DNA of 64,000 nt from Poriferisodalis multihospitum (GCA_028278755.1 JAPYOI010000062.1:15381-79380), one strand, 5' to 3'; numbered from the stretch's first letter, positions 33,853 through 43,473 are shown. A program made the numbers and translations. Notes: generated from the letters alone by a model not told the origin.

Positions 33853-35939
33853 CGGCCCTGAACCGAGCTGGGGCGGATCGGGGCCTGGAGCCCGGCTGCA
33901 CGGCGGTACAACTCGGCGATCGTCGCGACGGCCTCATGCTGGGACAGCTCGCTCGTATCGACAATGACCGCTCGGGGTGCCACCTGCAGCGGCGAGTCGG
34001 CCCTGCCAGAGTCGAGCCGATCCCGCTCGCTCAACTCCGCGGCCAAAGCTGCGACAGCTCCGTCGTCGTGACTCGCATCGTCGACGCCGCCCGCCGAGTC
34101 GGCCTGCTGGGCGAGGCGACGGCGGGCGCGCTCCGCAGGTGCAGCAGTGAGGAATACCTTCAGCAGAGCGTCAGGGAACACCACGCTGCCGATGTCGCGG
34201 CCCTCCATCACCCCCCCGCCGACGAGGCTCGCCCAGTCGCGCTGGCGTCGGGTCAGCACCCACCGCACCTGCGGGTTGGCAGCAACGACGCTGACGTTGC
34301 GATCCACCTCTGCGCTGCGTATCGCCGCCGTGGCATCGGCACCGTCCACGGTCACGCGCTGGGCGTCGCTCACGGTGGAAATCTGGATATCGGCATTGCG
34401 GGCAATGCTCGCCACCGCTGTGAGGTCGGCGAGATCGACTCCAGCTTGCAAGGCCGCCCACGCCACGGCCCGGTACATCGCGCCCGTGTCGAGGTAGTCC
34501 ATCTCGAGCTCGCCGGCGACGGCTCGAGCCACGCTGGACTTGCCGGAGGCGGCGGGACCGTCGATCGCGATCACCGTCACCTGCGACTCCGGGACTGGTT
34601 CCGGCGAGCCCCGCAGCGCCTCGATGACATCGAAGAAGTCGGGGAACGTCTTGGCGACGCAATCGGGATCGTCGATGTCGATCCCGGCCACACGCAGGCC
34701 CATCAGCGACATCGCCATCGCCATGCGGTGATCGCCGTGACAGTCCACCAGACCCGCTCGAAGCCCGAAGGGATTCGCGTGGATGGTGATGCCGTCGTGC
34801 TCGGCCACGGCGTCGACGCCGCGCTTGACGAGCTCGGTCGCCGTGTTGCCGATGCGGTCGGTCTCCTTGCGGCGGATGAAGCCGATGCCGCCGATGGAGG
34901 TCGTGCCCTCGGCGAACGCTGCCACCGCAGCCAGTGTCTGGGCGGTATCGGAGAAGTCGCGCAAGTCGAATGAGCCTGCCTGCAACGCTCCGCTCGGCGG
35001 CCTACCGACCGCTATGGCGTCGTCGCTGACGGTGACGTCCGCTCCCATCTCGCCTAGGACCTCAGCGAATCGCACGTCGCCTTGGATGCTGTGGCTGCCG
35101 AGCCCTTCGACACGCACCTCGCCGCCGCACAGCGCCGCCGCGGCCCAGACGTAGCTCGCAGCGGAGGCATCCGGCTCGATCACGTAATCGGCGGCCCGGT
35201 AATGGCCCTCGGTCACGACGAAGCGGTCGGCACTCGGGACGGTCACGATGGCGCCAAAGGCCTCCATGACCGCCACCGTCATGTCGATGTACGGGCGGCT
35301 GACGGCGTCGAATTCGGAATCGATCTCCACATGAATGCCGCCACGCAGGGGGCCGGCAAGCAGCAGACCGCTCGCGTACTGGCTGGAAGCATCGGCCCTG
35401 ATTCTGATATGGCGCAGGGCGGCAGCGTCATCGTCGGCGGGCGCCGACGACACCTGGACCGGCAAGCAGCCGTGCTCGCCCAGCTCGTGCACTCTGGCAC
35501 CCAGCGAGCGCTGCGCCGCCAGCAGGTCATCCTGGGGACGTGCCCGCAGCTGGGGGTCCCCGTCGAGCAGCCAGCGGCCGCCGAGAGCTGCGACCACGGG
35601 CAGGATGAAGCGGGCTGTCGTTCCTGATGAACGCGCGTGCACCATGACCGGCTCATCTGGCGAACTGGGGAAGCGAGATTGCGCACCGCCGATGCCATCG
35701 ATGACAAGCCGACGTTTGCCGCGATTCACCCGCACTACCGCACCGAGGGCAGTGACGGCTTCGATCATTGCATCGGTGTCATCTGCGAACAGAACTCCGT
35801 CGAGCGTGCTGCGTCCGGTGGCCAAGGCCGCGCACAGCACGGCCCTGTTCGTGATGCTCTTGGAACCCGGCAGCAGCGCCGTGCCCGACGCACCGTTGGT
35901 GAAAGGGTCGATGACCCCGATGACCCGACCTGCGCTCAT
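33849..35939 (-). CDS. aroA-cmk: Fusion of EPSP synthase and cytidylate kinase
   Basis: The 696-residue protein joins two enzymes. Residues 1 to about 450 are EPSP synthase (shikimate pathway): LLPGSKSITNRAVLCAAL, SSGTTARFILP, LRARPQDDL and RRKETDRIGN. Residues 454-696 are cytidylate kinase: IAIDGPAASGKSSVARAVAGEL (P-loop), DTGAMYRAVAW and GGVMEGRDIGSVVFPDA. The join is the short loop PEPVPESQ. Cmk phosphorylates CMP and dCMP. Its start overlaps tyrA (ATGA). The cmk-der neighbourhood is conserved in actinobacteria, so the fusion probably arose from adjacent genes. Confidence 0.95.
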   Translation of the reverse strand: MSAGRVIGVIDPFTNGASGTALLPGSKSITNRAVLCAALATGRSTLDGVLFADDTDAMIEAVTALGAVVRVNRGKRRLVIDGIGGAQSRFPSSPDEPVMVHARSSGTTARFILPVVAALGGRWLLDGDPQLRARPQDDLLAAQRSLGARVHELGEHGCLPVQVSSAPADDDAAALRHIRIRADASSQYASGLLLAGPLRGGIHVEIDSEFDAVSRPYIDMTVAVMEAFGAIVTVPSADRFVVTEGHYRAADYVIEPDASAASYVWAAAALCGGEVRVEGLGSHSIQGDVRFAEVLGEMGADVTVSDDAIAVGRPPSGALQAGSFDLRDFSDTAQTLAAVAAFAEGTTSIGGIGFIRRKETDRIGNTATELVKRGVDAVAEHDGITIHANPFGLRAGLVDCHGDHRMAMAMSLMGLRVAGIDIDDPDCVAKTFPDFFDVIEALRGSPEPVPESQVTVIAIDGPAASGKSSVARAVAGELEMDYLDTGAMYRAVAWAALQAGVDLADLTAVASIARNADIQISTVSDAQRVTVDGADATAAIRSAEVDRNVSVVAANPQVRWVLTRRQRDWASLVGGGVMEGRDIGSVVFPDALLKVFLTAAPAERARRRLAQQADSAGGVDDASHDDGAVAALAAELSERDRLDSGRADSPLQVAPRAVIVDTSELSQHEAVATIAELYRRAAGLQAPIRPSSVQGR

Positions 35940-37078
35940 GCCAGATCGCGCGTGGTGGGGTGGTAACCCTGCCCTGCCAAGGCCGCGAGAAAGCGCTGCG
36001 CCTCGGTGCGTGCGACTACGAGCACCAGCACGCCCTCGGCGCCCTCGGGTGAGTGAGCCACCTCGATGTCGGCCACGTTCACGTCGCAGTCCGCCGCGAG
36101 CATGGTGATCGCCGCGATCTGGCCCTTGCGGTCCGGGATCGGCACCCGCACTTCCAGCAGCTCCTGGGGCCGCACATAGCGCGACGGCAGGTTGGTGCGA
36201 GCGCGCCGCGCCTGTGTGAGCACGGCCCGCAGGCCGTCACGGTCCGCTCCCGCCACTACCTCGCGCATCTGCGTCAGACGCTCTGACAGTTCGTCGAGCA
36301 CGCTCACGATGGCATCGCGGTTCTCGCCGCAGATGTCCAGCCAGATGCCGGGGTGGCCAGCGGCGATCCGGGTCATGTCCCGGAAGCCGCCGGCAGCCAG
36401 GCGCAGCAGCGGCGCGTCATCGAGGGCTCGATCGTCGGCGAGGCACATCAGCGAAGCGGCGGCGAGGTGCGGCACATGGCTCACCACCGCAACGAGGGCG
36501 TCGTGCCGTTCGGGCGTCATGGTCACGACGTCAGACCCGAAGCCCGCCAGCACTGCCTGGCAGGCGCGCAAGGAGCTGTCGTCGGTGGTCTCATTCGGCG
36601 TCAGGGCCCACACCGCGCCGGCGAACATGTCGGGGTTCGCGCCTTCGATGCCGTCTTGTTCCGAGCCGGCCATCGGATGGCCCGGCACGAAGCGAGCATC
36701 GGCGATCGCCTGGGCGACCGGCGTCTTGACGCTGCCGGTGTCGGTCACCACCGCGCCCGCAGCAGCAGTGTCGGCGAGGGCGAGCGCGACCTGCTCGGCC
36801 AGCATCGCCGCGGGCACTGCCACCACACAGAACGTCGCCTCCGGGTCGGTGCCCACGGCATCGAGACAACCGAGCTCGAGTGCCCGCTGCGCGTGATCAC
36901 CGACGGCGTCGCGCCCCGTCACATGCCATCCCGACTTTCGCAGTGCCGCTGCGACGGATCCGCCGATCAGGCCCGTGCCCACCACTTGGGCGCGGCCAGA
37001 CGGCTCGTTGGCGCGCGGCGGCGCCGCTGCGCCGGCAGGCGACGGCAATTGCGTTGTCTCGGCGGAACTCGCGGCCAC
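35936..37078 (-). CDS. tyrA: Prephenate dehydrogenase with C-terminal ACT-like domain
   Basis: The 380-residue enzyme converts prephenate to 4-hydroxyphenylpyruvate. Rossmann motif VVGTGLIGGSVAAALRKSG near residue 32, VTDTGSVK and FVPGHPMAGSEQDGIEGA contain the substrate and NAD sites. The C-terminal part from about residue 300 (VRVPIPDRKGQIAAITMLA, NVADIEVAHSPEG) looks like an ACT domain, suggesting tyrosine feedback. GTG at 37078 with TACCCT 7 bases upstream is the start of this operon. The first 30 residues are low-complexity. Confidence 0.93.
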   Translation of the reverse strand: MAASSAETTQLPSPAGAAAPPRANEPSGRAQVVGTGLIGGSVAAALRKSGWHVTGRDAVGDHAQRALELGCLDAVGTDPEATFCVVAVPAAMLAEQVALALADTAAAGAVVTDTGSVKTPVAQAIADARFVPGHPMAGSEQDGIEGANPDMFAGAVWALTPNETTDDSSLRACQAVLAGFGSDVVTMTPERHDALVAVVSHVPHLAAASLMCLADDRALDDAPLLRLAAGGFRDMTRIAAGHPGIWLDICGENRDAIVSVLDELSERLTQMREVVAGADRDGLRAVLTQARRARTNLPSRYVRPQELLEVRVPIPDRKGQIAAITMLAADCDVNVADIEVAHSPEGAEGVLVLVVARTEAQRFLAALAGQGYHPTTRDLA

Positions 37079-37085
37079 GCAACGA

Positions 37086-37091
37086 AGGGTA
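37086..37091 (-). promoter_or_regulatory. -10 box of the tyrA operon
   Basis: TACCCT on the minus strand, spacer 7 to the GTG at 37078. It would drive tyrA, aroA-cmk and plsC. Confidence 0.45.
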
Positions 37092-37150
37092 CCGATGGCT
37101 CTGATCGTCCCCGGTTTGGGCCGGCGAGATTCCTGATGGGCTCCGGCGGC

Positions 37151-40100
37151 TCAGTCGGGCGGCGCCAGCCCGGCGACATGGGCCGCCAGTTCCGAACGGA
37201 AGGCGTCCACGGCGGCCATCTTGATGTCCTCGTAGCCGCGGACCAGCTCGGCCAGCCTGGCGATGGCGACGGCCTGTTCATACCGGGCCGCGCCTGCATC
37301 CCGTTCCAGCGCTTCGAGCGCCGCGTCGAGCGCTGCCCGGTACTCGCCAGGCAGCTCCCGCTCGGTCCGGCGCACTTCAGTGTGACCGAACGGATCGCAC
37401 CATCGTCCCCGGAGGCGCTTGCCTCGCGCCAGCAGCGCGAATACTGGCCGCCACGCCGTCGAGAACCGGATCTTGCCGGTACGCCCCAGTGCACGCAGCA
37501 GCGGTGGGTGCAGGCTCCACGAGACCGTGCCGCCGACGGACGCAGCCAATTCCCGTGCCGCCACGTTCGCCTCAGGATCGGACATAAGCCGGGCCACCTC
37601 GTACTCGTCCTTGTAGGCCATCAGCTTGAAGTGCCCCGCGGCAGCAGCCGCAGTCAGCCGGCCGGAGCGGTCCCCCGCCGCCCGATCTGCCCTCGCCACG
37701 CGTTCGACTGCGTCGAGAAACTGCGCCGCCAGCTTGTCCGACTGGTATGCGCACAGCTCGGCTGCGTACTGGCGCAGTGCCGCACGCAGCCCATGGAGAT
37801 CTCCCGCTGATACTTCGCCGGCCAGCCCCTCGGTCAATTCGTCGATGCGGGCCGCCACGCGCTCCGGCACCGCGATGTCAGGACCGGTGTCTGTGGCGAT
37901 GCTCGCGTCATGACCCGCTGCGCTCACGGTGCCCTGCGCCGCGGCCGCGGTCACCATGCCCGGATCGCAGATCATCGTCCGGCCCCAGCGGAATGCAGCG
38001 AGGTTCTGGTCGACCGCAACGCCGTTCAGCTCAATGGCCGCCTCCACGCTCGCCGGCATGATCGGCAGCGCGCCCGCCTGGACGGCCATGCCCACGACAA
38101 ACACATTCGCTGTCACCGCCGAGCCGCAGAGCGCAGTCACCAGCGAAGCAACATCGGCCCAGTGCTGCCTGCCGTCGACGGTGACCGCAGCGACCCGCTC
38201 AAGCAGCTCGGAGGTCGCAGGCATGTCGATACTCGGATCGGCGACCATGGCACCGGTCGGCGTCGGCGATGTCGATCCGACAACCATCGTCCGGGTCGGA
38301 TCGGCGACCTCGAGTCCCGCCGCCGATGCCGCTACGAGCAGGTCGAACGCCACGATCACGTCGGCCTGACCGCTGCCGAGGCGTGCCGTGGCCGGCCCGC
38401 CGATCCGCTTCAGCCGCAGATCGCCCACCACAGTGCCCGCCTTCTGCGACAACCCGATCTGGTCGAGACCTCGCACCTCGAAGCCATCGAACATCGCCGC
38501 CGTGCCGAGCACCTGGTTGACCGTCACCACGCCGGTCCCGCCGATCCCGCACATGCGCACCGACACCTCGTCGGGCCCGACGAGCGGCACCGGATCGGGC
38601 AGCTCAGCAGGCGGCTCGGTTCGAGCGCCATCGCCGGAACCGTCGTTGCCGCCCGTCGGCTGCTTGCGCCGCAGCGGCGCCAGCATCTCGCGCACCGCGG
38701 TGCGGAATGGCCCCGGCTCGGTCACCGTCATGAACGATGGGCAATCGCCGTCGAGGCACGAGTAGTCGAGGTTGCACGACGTCTGATCGATGCGGGTCTT
38801 GCGCCCGAAGAAGGTGTCGACGGGCTGCACCGACAGGCAGTTGCTCTTGGCACCGCAGTCGCCGCAGCCCTCACAGATTCGCTCGTTGATGAGCACTCGC
38901 TTGGGCGGCGTGGGCTGTGAGCCGCGCTTGCGGCCCCGCCGCGCCTCGGCTGCGCACTGCTGATCGTGGATCAGCACCGTGACGCCGTCGATGCCGGCGA
39001 GCAGCTCCTGGGCCTCGGTCAAACGATCGCGATGCCACACCTCGACACCGGCGGGCACCGCACGGCCGCGATAGGCGGCAGGGTCGTCGGTGGTGATGAG
39101 CACCCTGGCCACACCCCCCGCCAGCAGCCCGGCCGCCACGTCGGGCACCTCCAGCTGCCCAGCGGGATCCTGCCCGCCCGTCATGGCGACAGCCCGGTTC
39201 CACAGCAGCTTGTAAGTGATGTTGACGCCGGAGGCCACCGCGCCGGCGATCGCCAGCTGACCGCTGTGGAAGTAGGTGCCGTCACCCAGGTTCTGGAAGA
39301 TGTGCTGCGTCTCGACGAACGGCGACATGCCGATCCACTGCGTGCCCTCCTGGCCCATGCACGTCAAGCTCACGATGTCGCCGACCCGCTCCGGGTCCAT
39401 GAACAGTGCCATCGTGTGACAGCCGATCCCGGCGCCCACCACGGCACCGTCGGGCACCTCGGTCGAGCGATTGTGCGGGCAGCCCGAGCAGAAGTACGGC
39501 GAGCGGCTCTGCTCGGGGGGCAATGCGAGGGGAAGCTCGATACGCACGCGTTCCGGCTGGCGCGGCACCAGCCGGTCACCGATGCGACCCTCCAGCCGCC
39601 CGCGCAGCGGCCCGATGAGATCGTCTGCGGTCAGCGCTCCGTACGAACCGAGCAGCGTCCGGTCGTACTCGTCGGTCTTGCCGACGATGCGGGGATGGTG
39701 CGATTGGTTGTAGAGGGAGTCTTTGAGCAAGGACTCGATATTGGGGCTCTTCTCTTCGATCACGAAGATCTCCGTGACCCCGCGGGCGAAGTGCCGGGCC
39801 CGATCGGGGCTGAACGGGATCGGCATGCCCATCCGCACGAGCCGGACGCCGGACTCGGCGACCGATTCATCGCTGTCGAGGCCCAGCCGCCGCAGTGCCT
39901 CGCGAACCTCGCGGTAGGTGATGCCTGAGGCCACGATCGCAATCCAGGCGTCGGGCGGATCGACCGTGGCGTCGTTCAAGCGGTTAGCCGCGGCGTACGC
40001 GATGGCGAGCTCGTAGCGGACCTCGACGATCTCGCGCTCGATGTCGACCGTGTGGGGCGTGAGGAGATAGCCGTCGGGCCGGTGGCGGTACGGTTCGCCG

Positions 40101-40780
40101 TCGACAAGCGGGATAACCGGATCGAATCGGTCAGGATCCAGCAGGACCGTCGCAGCACCGTCCGCCACATCGGCCACGATCTTGAGGCTCGTCCACAGCC
40201 CCGTCGTCCGGGACATGGCGATGGCATGGCGACCGAGATCGAGCGCCTCGGCGGGCGTGCCCGGGTAAAGCACCGGGATGTGCAGGTCGGCCATCGACCC
40301 AGCCGAGCTCGACGGGATCGTGGAGCTCTTGGCGGCGGGGTCGTCGCCGGCAATGGCCACCGCGCCACCGCGAGGATCAGTGCCCGCGAAGACAGCATGT
40401 CGCAGCGCATCGGTCGCGCGGTCGACGCCGGGCGCCTTGCCGTACCAGAGCCCGACGACGCCGTCGTAGGCGGCATCGGGTCGGGTGGTGGCCAGCTGGC
40501 TGCCCATGACAGCAGTCGCAGCCTGATCCTCGTTGACGGCCGGCGAATGCACGATCGGCAGATCCGTCGCTTTGCGGGCAGCCGCCACAGCGGCGTCGTA
40601 GCCGCCGAGGGGCGAACCCGGATAGCCCGACACGAACGCCGCCGTGCGCAGGCCCGCACGCCGGTCGGCCCGCAGCTGTTCGATCGGCAGGCGAGCCAAG
40701 GCTTGCAGCCCGGTCATGAACGTGGTGCCGCCGTCGTCGGTGTAGCGCCCCGACAGCCGGTACGTCTCAGCGAGGCTCAT
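37151..40780 (-). CDS. Indolepyruvate:ferredoxin oxidoreductase, fused subunits
   Basis: The 1209-residue protein is a single-chain form of the IorA-IorB type. The N-terminal half (SGYPGSPLGGYDAA, IAGDDPAAKSSTI) and the ThDP region (CSGCPHNRSTEVPDGA, GAGIGCHTM, GDGTYFHSGQLA) are the alpha part. Next is a ferredoxin-like cluster with CEGCGDCGAKSNC and CNLDYSCLDGDC. The C-terminal half (RMCGIGGTGVVTVNQVLG) is the gamma part. It oxidatively decarboxylates aryl or branched 2-oxoacids to acyl-CoA, reducing ferredoxin. ATG 40780 (AGAGAG upstream) is preferred to a TTG at 40804. Confidence 0.92.
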   Translation of the reverse strand: MSLAETYRLSGRYTDDGGTTFMTGLQALARLPIEQLRADRRAGLRTAAFVSGYPGSPLGGYDAAVAAARKATDLPIVHSPAVNEDQAATAVMGSQLATTRPDAAYDGVVGLWYGKAPGVDRATDALRHAVFAGTDPRGGAVAIAGDDPAAKSSTIPSSSAGSMADLHIPVLYPGTPAEALDLGRHAIAMSRTTGLWTSLKIVADVADGAATVLLDPDRFDPVIPLVDGEPYRHRPDGYLLTPHTVDIEREIVEVRYELAIAYAAANRLNDATVDPPDAWIAIVASGITYREVREALRRLGLDSDESVAESGVRLVRMGMPIPFSPDRARHFARGVTEIFVIEEKSPNIESLLKDSLYNQSHHPRIVGKTDEYDRTLLGSYGALTADDLIGPLRGRLEGRIGDRLVPRQPERVRIELPLALPPEQSRSPYFCSGCPHNRSTEVPDGAVVGAGIGCHTMALFMDPERVGDIVSLTCMGQEGTQWIGMSPFVETQHIFQNLGDGTYFHSGQLAIAGAVASGVNITYKLLWNRAVAMTGGQDPAGQLEVPDVAAGLLAGGVARVLITTDDPAAYRGRAVPAGVEVWHRDRLTEAQELLAGIDGVTVLIHDQQCAAEARRGRKRGSQPTPPKRVLINERICEGCGDCGAKSNCLSVQPVDTFFGRKTRIDQTSCNLDYSCLDGDCPSFMTVTEPGPFRTAVREMLAPLRRKQPTGGNDGSGDGARTEPPAELPDPVPLVGPDEVSVRMCGIGGTGVVTVNQVLGTAAMFDGFEVRGLDQIGLSQKAGTVVGDLRLKRIGGPATARLGSGQADVIVAFDLLVAASAAGLEVADPTRTMVVGSTSPTPTGAMVADPSIDMPATSELLERVAAVTVDGRQHWADVASLVTALCGSAVTANVFVVGMAVQAGALPIMPASVEAAIELNGVAVDQNLAAFRWGRTMICDPGMVTAAAAQGTVSAAGHDASIATDTGPDIAVPERVAARIDELTEGLAGEVSAGDLHGLRAALRQYAAELCAYQSDKLAAQFLDAVERVARADRAAGDRSGRLTAAAAAGHFKLMAYKDEYEVARLMSDPEANVAARELAASVGGTVSWSLHPPLLRALGRTGKIRFSTAWRPVFALLARGKRLRGRWCDPFGHTEVRRTERELPGEYRAALDAALEALERDAGAARYEQAVAIARLAELVRGYEDIKMAAVDAFRSELAAHVAGLAPPD

Positions 40781-40953
40781 CTGTGCACTCTCTTGTGCTG
40801 GCAACGGTTCGGGACGGTCATGCCACAGGCCCTTCGTACGTCACATCCATTGTGGTCGCTGCTTGTGGCACAGCGAAGACGCCGAACCGCACCCCGTGCC
40901 GGCCAAGACGCAGCGCACTGCTGCGCGGGCAGGTGCGCCCTGCGCTCGCCGCT

Positions 40954-41718
40954 CTAGCTCGCTCCGCTTGCGGGCCGCTCGGGCCCGGGGCTCAGCCTCT
41001 TGGCGGCGCGGTGCAGTTCTCGGACCTCGTCGGCAGTGAGCGGTCGGTGTTCCCCGGGACGCAATGCCGGATCGGTGAGCGACCCGATGCGCGTGCGCAC
41101 CAGTCGCACGACCGGATGCCCCACGGCATCGCACATGCGCCGGATCTGGCGGTTGCGGCCTTCGTGTATCACGATGCGCAGCACCGACGGCTGGGGCGTC
41201 GAAACCACGGCAGGTGCTGTGGGCCCATCGTCCAGCGCGACGCCTGTGCGCAGCTGCGCTAACGCACCGCGTGCTGGCATCCCGTCCACGTGGGCGAGAT
41301 ACTCCTTGGGGACCCCCCAGGACGGATGCGTCAGCCGGTGCGTCAGCTCGCCGTCGTTGGTCACGATGATCAGCCCTTCGGAGTCGGCATCCAGCCGCCC
41401 GACCGGATACACGCGAACTGCAGCAGGCACCAGATCGGTCACGCAGCGCCTCCCCCGGTCGTCCGATGCTGCACTGAGCACGCCGCGCGGTTTGTTCACC
41501 AAGTAGTGGACCATCGCTGCGTCCCACGTGACGACCGCACCGTCGACCTCGACCAGATCTGCCGGTTCCGCTCGGTCTCCGACCCGGGCGATCGTGCCGT
41601 TGACCGTGACGCGTCCCGCGGCGATCAGCTCCTCGCACCTGCGACGGCTGGCAACACCGCAACGGGCCATGACCTTGTGCAGCCGCTCGGCCTGTTCTTG
41701 TTGGCCGTCCTGCGGCAC
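40954..41718 (-). CDS. rluB: Ribosomal large subunit pseudouridine synthase (RluB/RsuA family)
   Basis: The 254-residue protein has an N-terminal S4 RNA-binding domain (RLHKVMARCGVASRRRCEELIAAGRV) and the pseudouridine synthase core with VGRLDADSEGLIIVTNDG, whose Asp is catalytic, and EGRNRQIRRMCDAVGHPV. It modifies 23S rRNA (U2605 region) by analogy. It is 2 bases after scpB, as in other actinobacteria. The last codons lie in a dispersed 29-base repeat (40970-40998). Confidence 0.93.
   Translation of the reverse strand: MPQDGQQEQAERLHKVMARCGVASRRRCEELIAAGRVTVNGTIARVGDRAEPADLVEVDGAVVTWDAAMVHYLVNKPRGVLSAASDDRGRRCVTDLVPAAVRVYPVGRLDADSEGLIIVTNDGELTHRLTHPSWGVPKEYLAHVDGMPARGALAQLRTGVALDDGPTAPAVVSTPQPSVLRIVIHEGRNRQIRRMCDAVGHPVVRLVRTRIGSLTDPALRPGEHRPLTADEVRELHRAAKRLSPGPERPASGAS
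40970..40998. repeat. Dispersed 29-base repeat, copy 1
   Basis: Identical to 57053-57081. It encodes the C-terminal residues of RluB here but is read in another frame in tlyA. A split variant lies at 32011-32050. Confidence 0.6.
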
Positions 41719-41720
41719 TG

Positions 41721-42557
41721 CTAGCCGTGCTTGTCGGCTGCGAGGCGATCCATGGCCTCCATGGCATCGCCGTCGACGCGCAGCTCCGCCAGCGACGGCA
41801 GGTCGTCGAGGCTGCGGAGGCTCAGTCGCTCCAGGAAGATCGGCGTTGTCCCGAGCAGGGCAGCATTGCCCGGACCCGGATCACGCGCGACCTCGGCGAT
41901 GTAGCCCTGATCTGCGAGCGTGCGGACCACGCCGTCGGCGTTGACGCCCCGGATGGCGCTGATCTGCGCCCGTGAGACGGGCTGCTTGTAGGCGACCACG
42001 GCCAGCGTCTCCATCGCTGCTGCAGACAGGCGAGCCGATCGGCGGCTCCCCACGAAGCGTTCCACGTACTCCGCGACTTCTGCGGCGGTCTGCAACTGGT
42101 ATCCGCCAGCCACCTGCATCAGGGTGAAGCCACGCTCGGCCTGTGCGTACTCCCGTGCCAGCTCGTTGCAGACCGCTTGGACCGACGTCGCCGGGGCCCC
42201 GATGACCGCAGCCAGCACCTCGGCCGGCACCGGCTCGGTCGCGACCATCAGCACGGCCTCGATGGCCGCGTACAGCACGTCGTCGTCGAGAGTCCGCTGC
42301 TCACCGGGCCGCATGTCGCCGGTCTCGATGCCCGTGGTGCCCTCTGCGTGGCCGTTCTGCGACATCGACGAGCCATTGACCTTCTGGTTGCGCCCCGACG
42401 GCACAGAGGGATGGGAGGGGGGATGCGCCGAAGTCCTCGACGCAGGCGAGCCAGGAGACTGCTCCGGCGGCGCAGGCGGATCGGCAACCGTGCGTCCCTC
42501 ATCGCTGACCAGCCGCAGGCCGCGCGCGGATTCGACCGGCGGGCGCTGCTCGCTCAC
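41721..42557 (-). CDS. scpB: Segregation and condensation protein B
   Basis: The 278-residue protein is the winged-helix partner of the SMC-ScpA condensin. The N-terminal ~90 residues are low-complexity (Pro/Ser/Gly-rich). The conserved domain includes LDDDVLYAAIEAVLMVATEPV, GGYQLQTAAEVAEYVERFV, SAAAMETLAVVAYKQPVSRAQI and ALLGTTPIFLERLSL. It follows scpA by 70 bases and precedes rluB by 2, forming a typical scpA-scpB-rluB operon. Confidence 0.94.
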   Translation of the reverse strand: MSEQRPPVESARGLRLVSDEGRTVADPPAPPEQSPGSPASRTSAHPPSHPSVPSGRNQKVNGSSMSQNGHAEGTTGIETGDMRPGEQRTLDDDVLYAAIEAVLMVATEPVPAEVLAAVIGAPATSVQAVCNELAREYAQAERGFTLMQVAGGYQLQTAAEVAEYVERFVGSRRSARLSAAAMETLAVVAYKQPVSRAQISAIRGVNADGVVRTLADQGYIAEVARDPGPGNAALLGTTPIFLERLSLRSLDDLPSLAELRVDGDAMEAMDRLAADKHG

Positions 42558-42627
42558 AGAGCAACTCCGCCGCAGCGGCCCGCCGCTATCTCGAGACGCA
42601 AGCGTCCGACGGCCGATATGACCGCGC

Positions 42628-43473
42628 TCACGCGGCGTCTTCCCCGTAACCGCCGGCCGCAGCCGGCACTGCCGCGCCGTCGCCGATCCAGTCCACGCCG
42701 ATGTCGCCGAAGCGTTCGGCTTGGGTCAACTCGACGAGCCCCGATCCGAACAGCTCCAGCACGGCCAGGAAGTACACGACCACCACGATGCGCTCGGTCA
42801 CGTCGCAGGTGAGTTCACGGAAGGTGGCCGTGCCCGTGTCAGCAAGCTGCTCGATGATCTTGGCCGCGGCCTCGTCGACCGTGATGCCGGCTGCCCTCAG
42901 GTGGCTGACATCGACGCGCGGCACCGGCCGCGGCGCAAGCACCCGTTCCATCGCCGCAGTGATGTCGTCTCGTGAGGCGCCCGCCAGCAGGTCTGGCGCG
43001 AACACCAAGAATCGTTCAGGGGGCCCCGCCGTGCGGGGCCATTGCAGCGCCGCGGCATCCCAGCGTTCGCGCAGCAGCCTCGCTGCGGCGCCAAACGTGC
43101 GCCCCTCGACCAGCCGTGCCAATGCCGCATCGCGCAGGCCGTAAGCCGCCAATTCGTCCTCCAGGTCCAACTCGACCGGCGGGGCGGGCAGCAGCCGGCG
43201 GGACTTCAGCTCGATCAGCGTCGCAGCCAGCAGGGCGAACTCGCTGGCAGCGTCCATGTCGATCCTGCGGTCACTCGCAGGCGCACTGACAGCCTCGCTG
43301 CGCGGTGCACGGTCTGCAGTGTCGGGGAATTCGACTGCGGCCATGACGGCGACGAAGTCGTCGACCAGGCGCGTCAACGACACCTCCCAGATGTCCACCT
43401 CCTGGGACACGACCAGCTTCACCAGCACATCCAGCGGGCCCGCGAAGGCCTCCGTGCGAACCTCTTGGGCCAC
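42628..43473 (-). CDS. scpA: Segregation and condensation protein A
   Basis: The 281-residue kleisin bridges the SMC heads in chromosome organisation. FAGPLDVLVKLVVSQEVDIWEVSL is the conserved N-terminus; EFALLAATLIELKSRRLLP follows, and the C-terminal winged helix holds VVVYFLAVLELFGSGLVELTQ. The family motif is normally P-L-D-L-L-L, here slightly changed (PLDVLV). GTG at 43473 is the start, with a TACCTT box 8 bases upstream. It is divergent from trpS. Confidence 0.93.
   Translation of the reverse strand: MAQEVRTEAFAGPLDVLVKLVVSQEVDIWEVSLTRLVDDFVAVMAAVEFPDTADRAPRSEAVSAPASDRRIDMDAASEFALLAATLIELKSRRLLPAPPVELDLEDELAAYGLRDAALARLVEGRTFGAAARLLRERWDAAALQWPRTAGPPERFLVFAPDLLAGASRDDITAAMERVLAPRPVPRVDVSHLRAAGITVDEAAAKIIEQLADTGTATFRELTCDVTERIVVVVYFLAVLELFGSGLVELTQAERFGDIGVDWIGDGAAVPAAAGGYGEDAA

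Noticed and set aside
40821..40870. 7-base inverted repeat TGCCACA / TGTGGCA upstream of the fused oxidoreductase
   Set aside because: Arms are short and far apart; expected by chance in GC-rich DNA.
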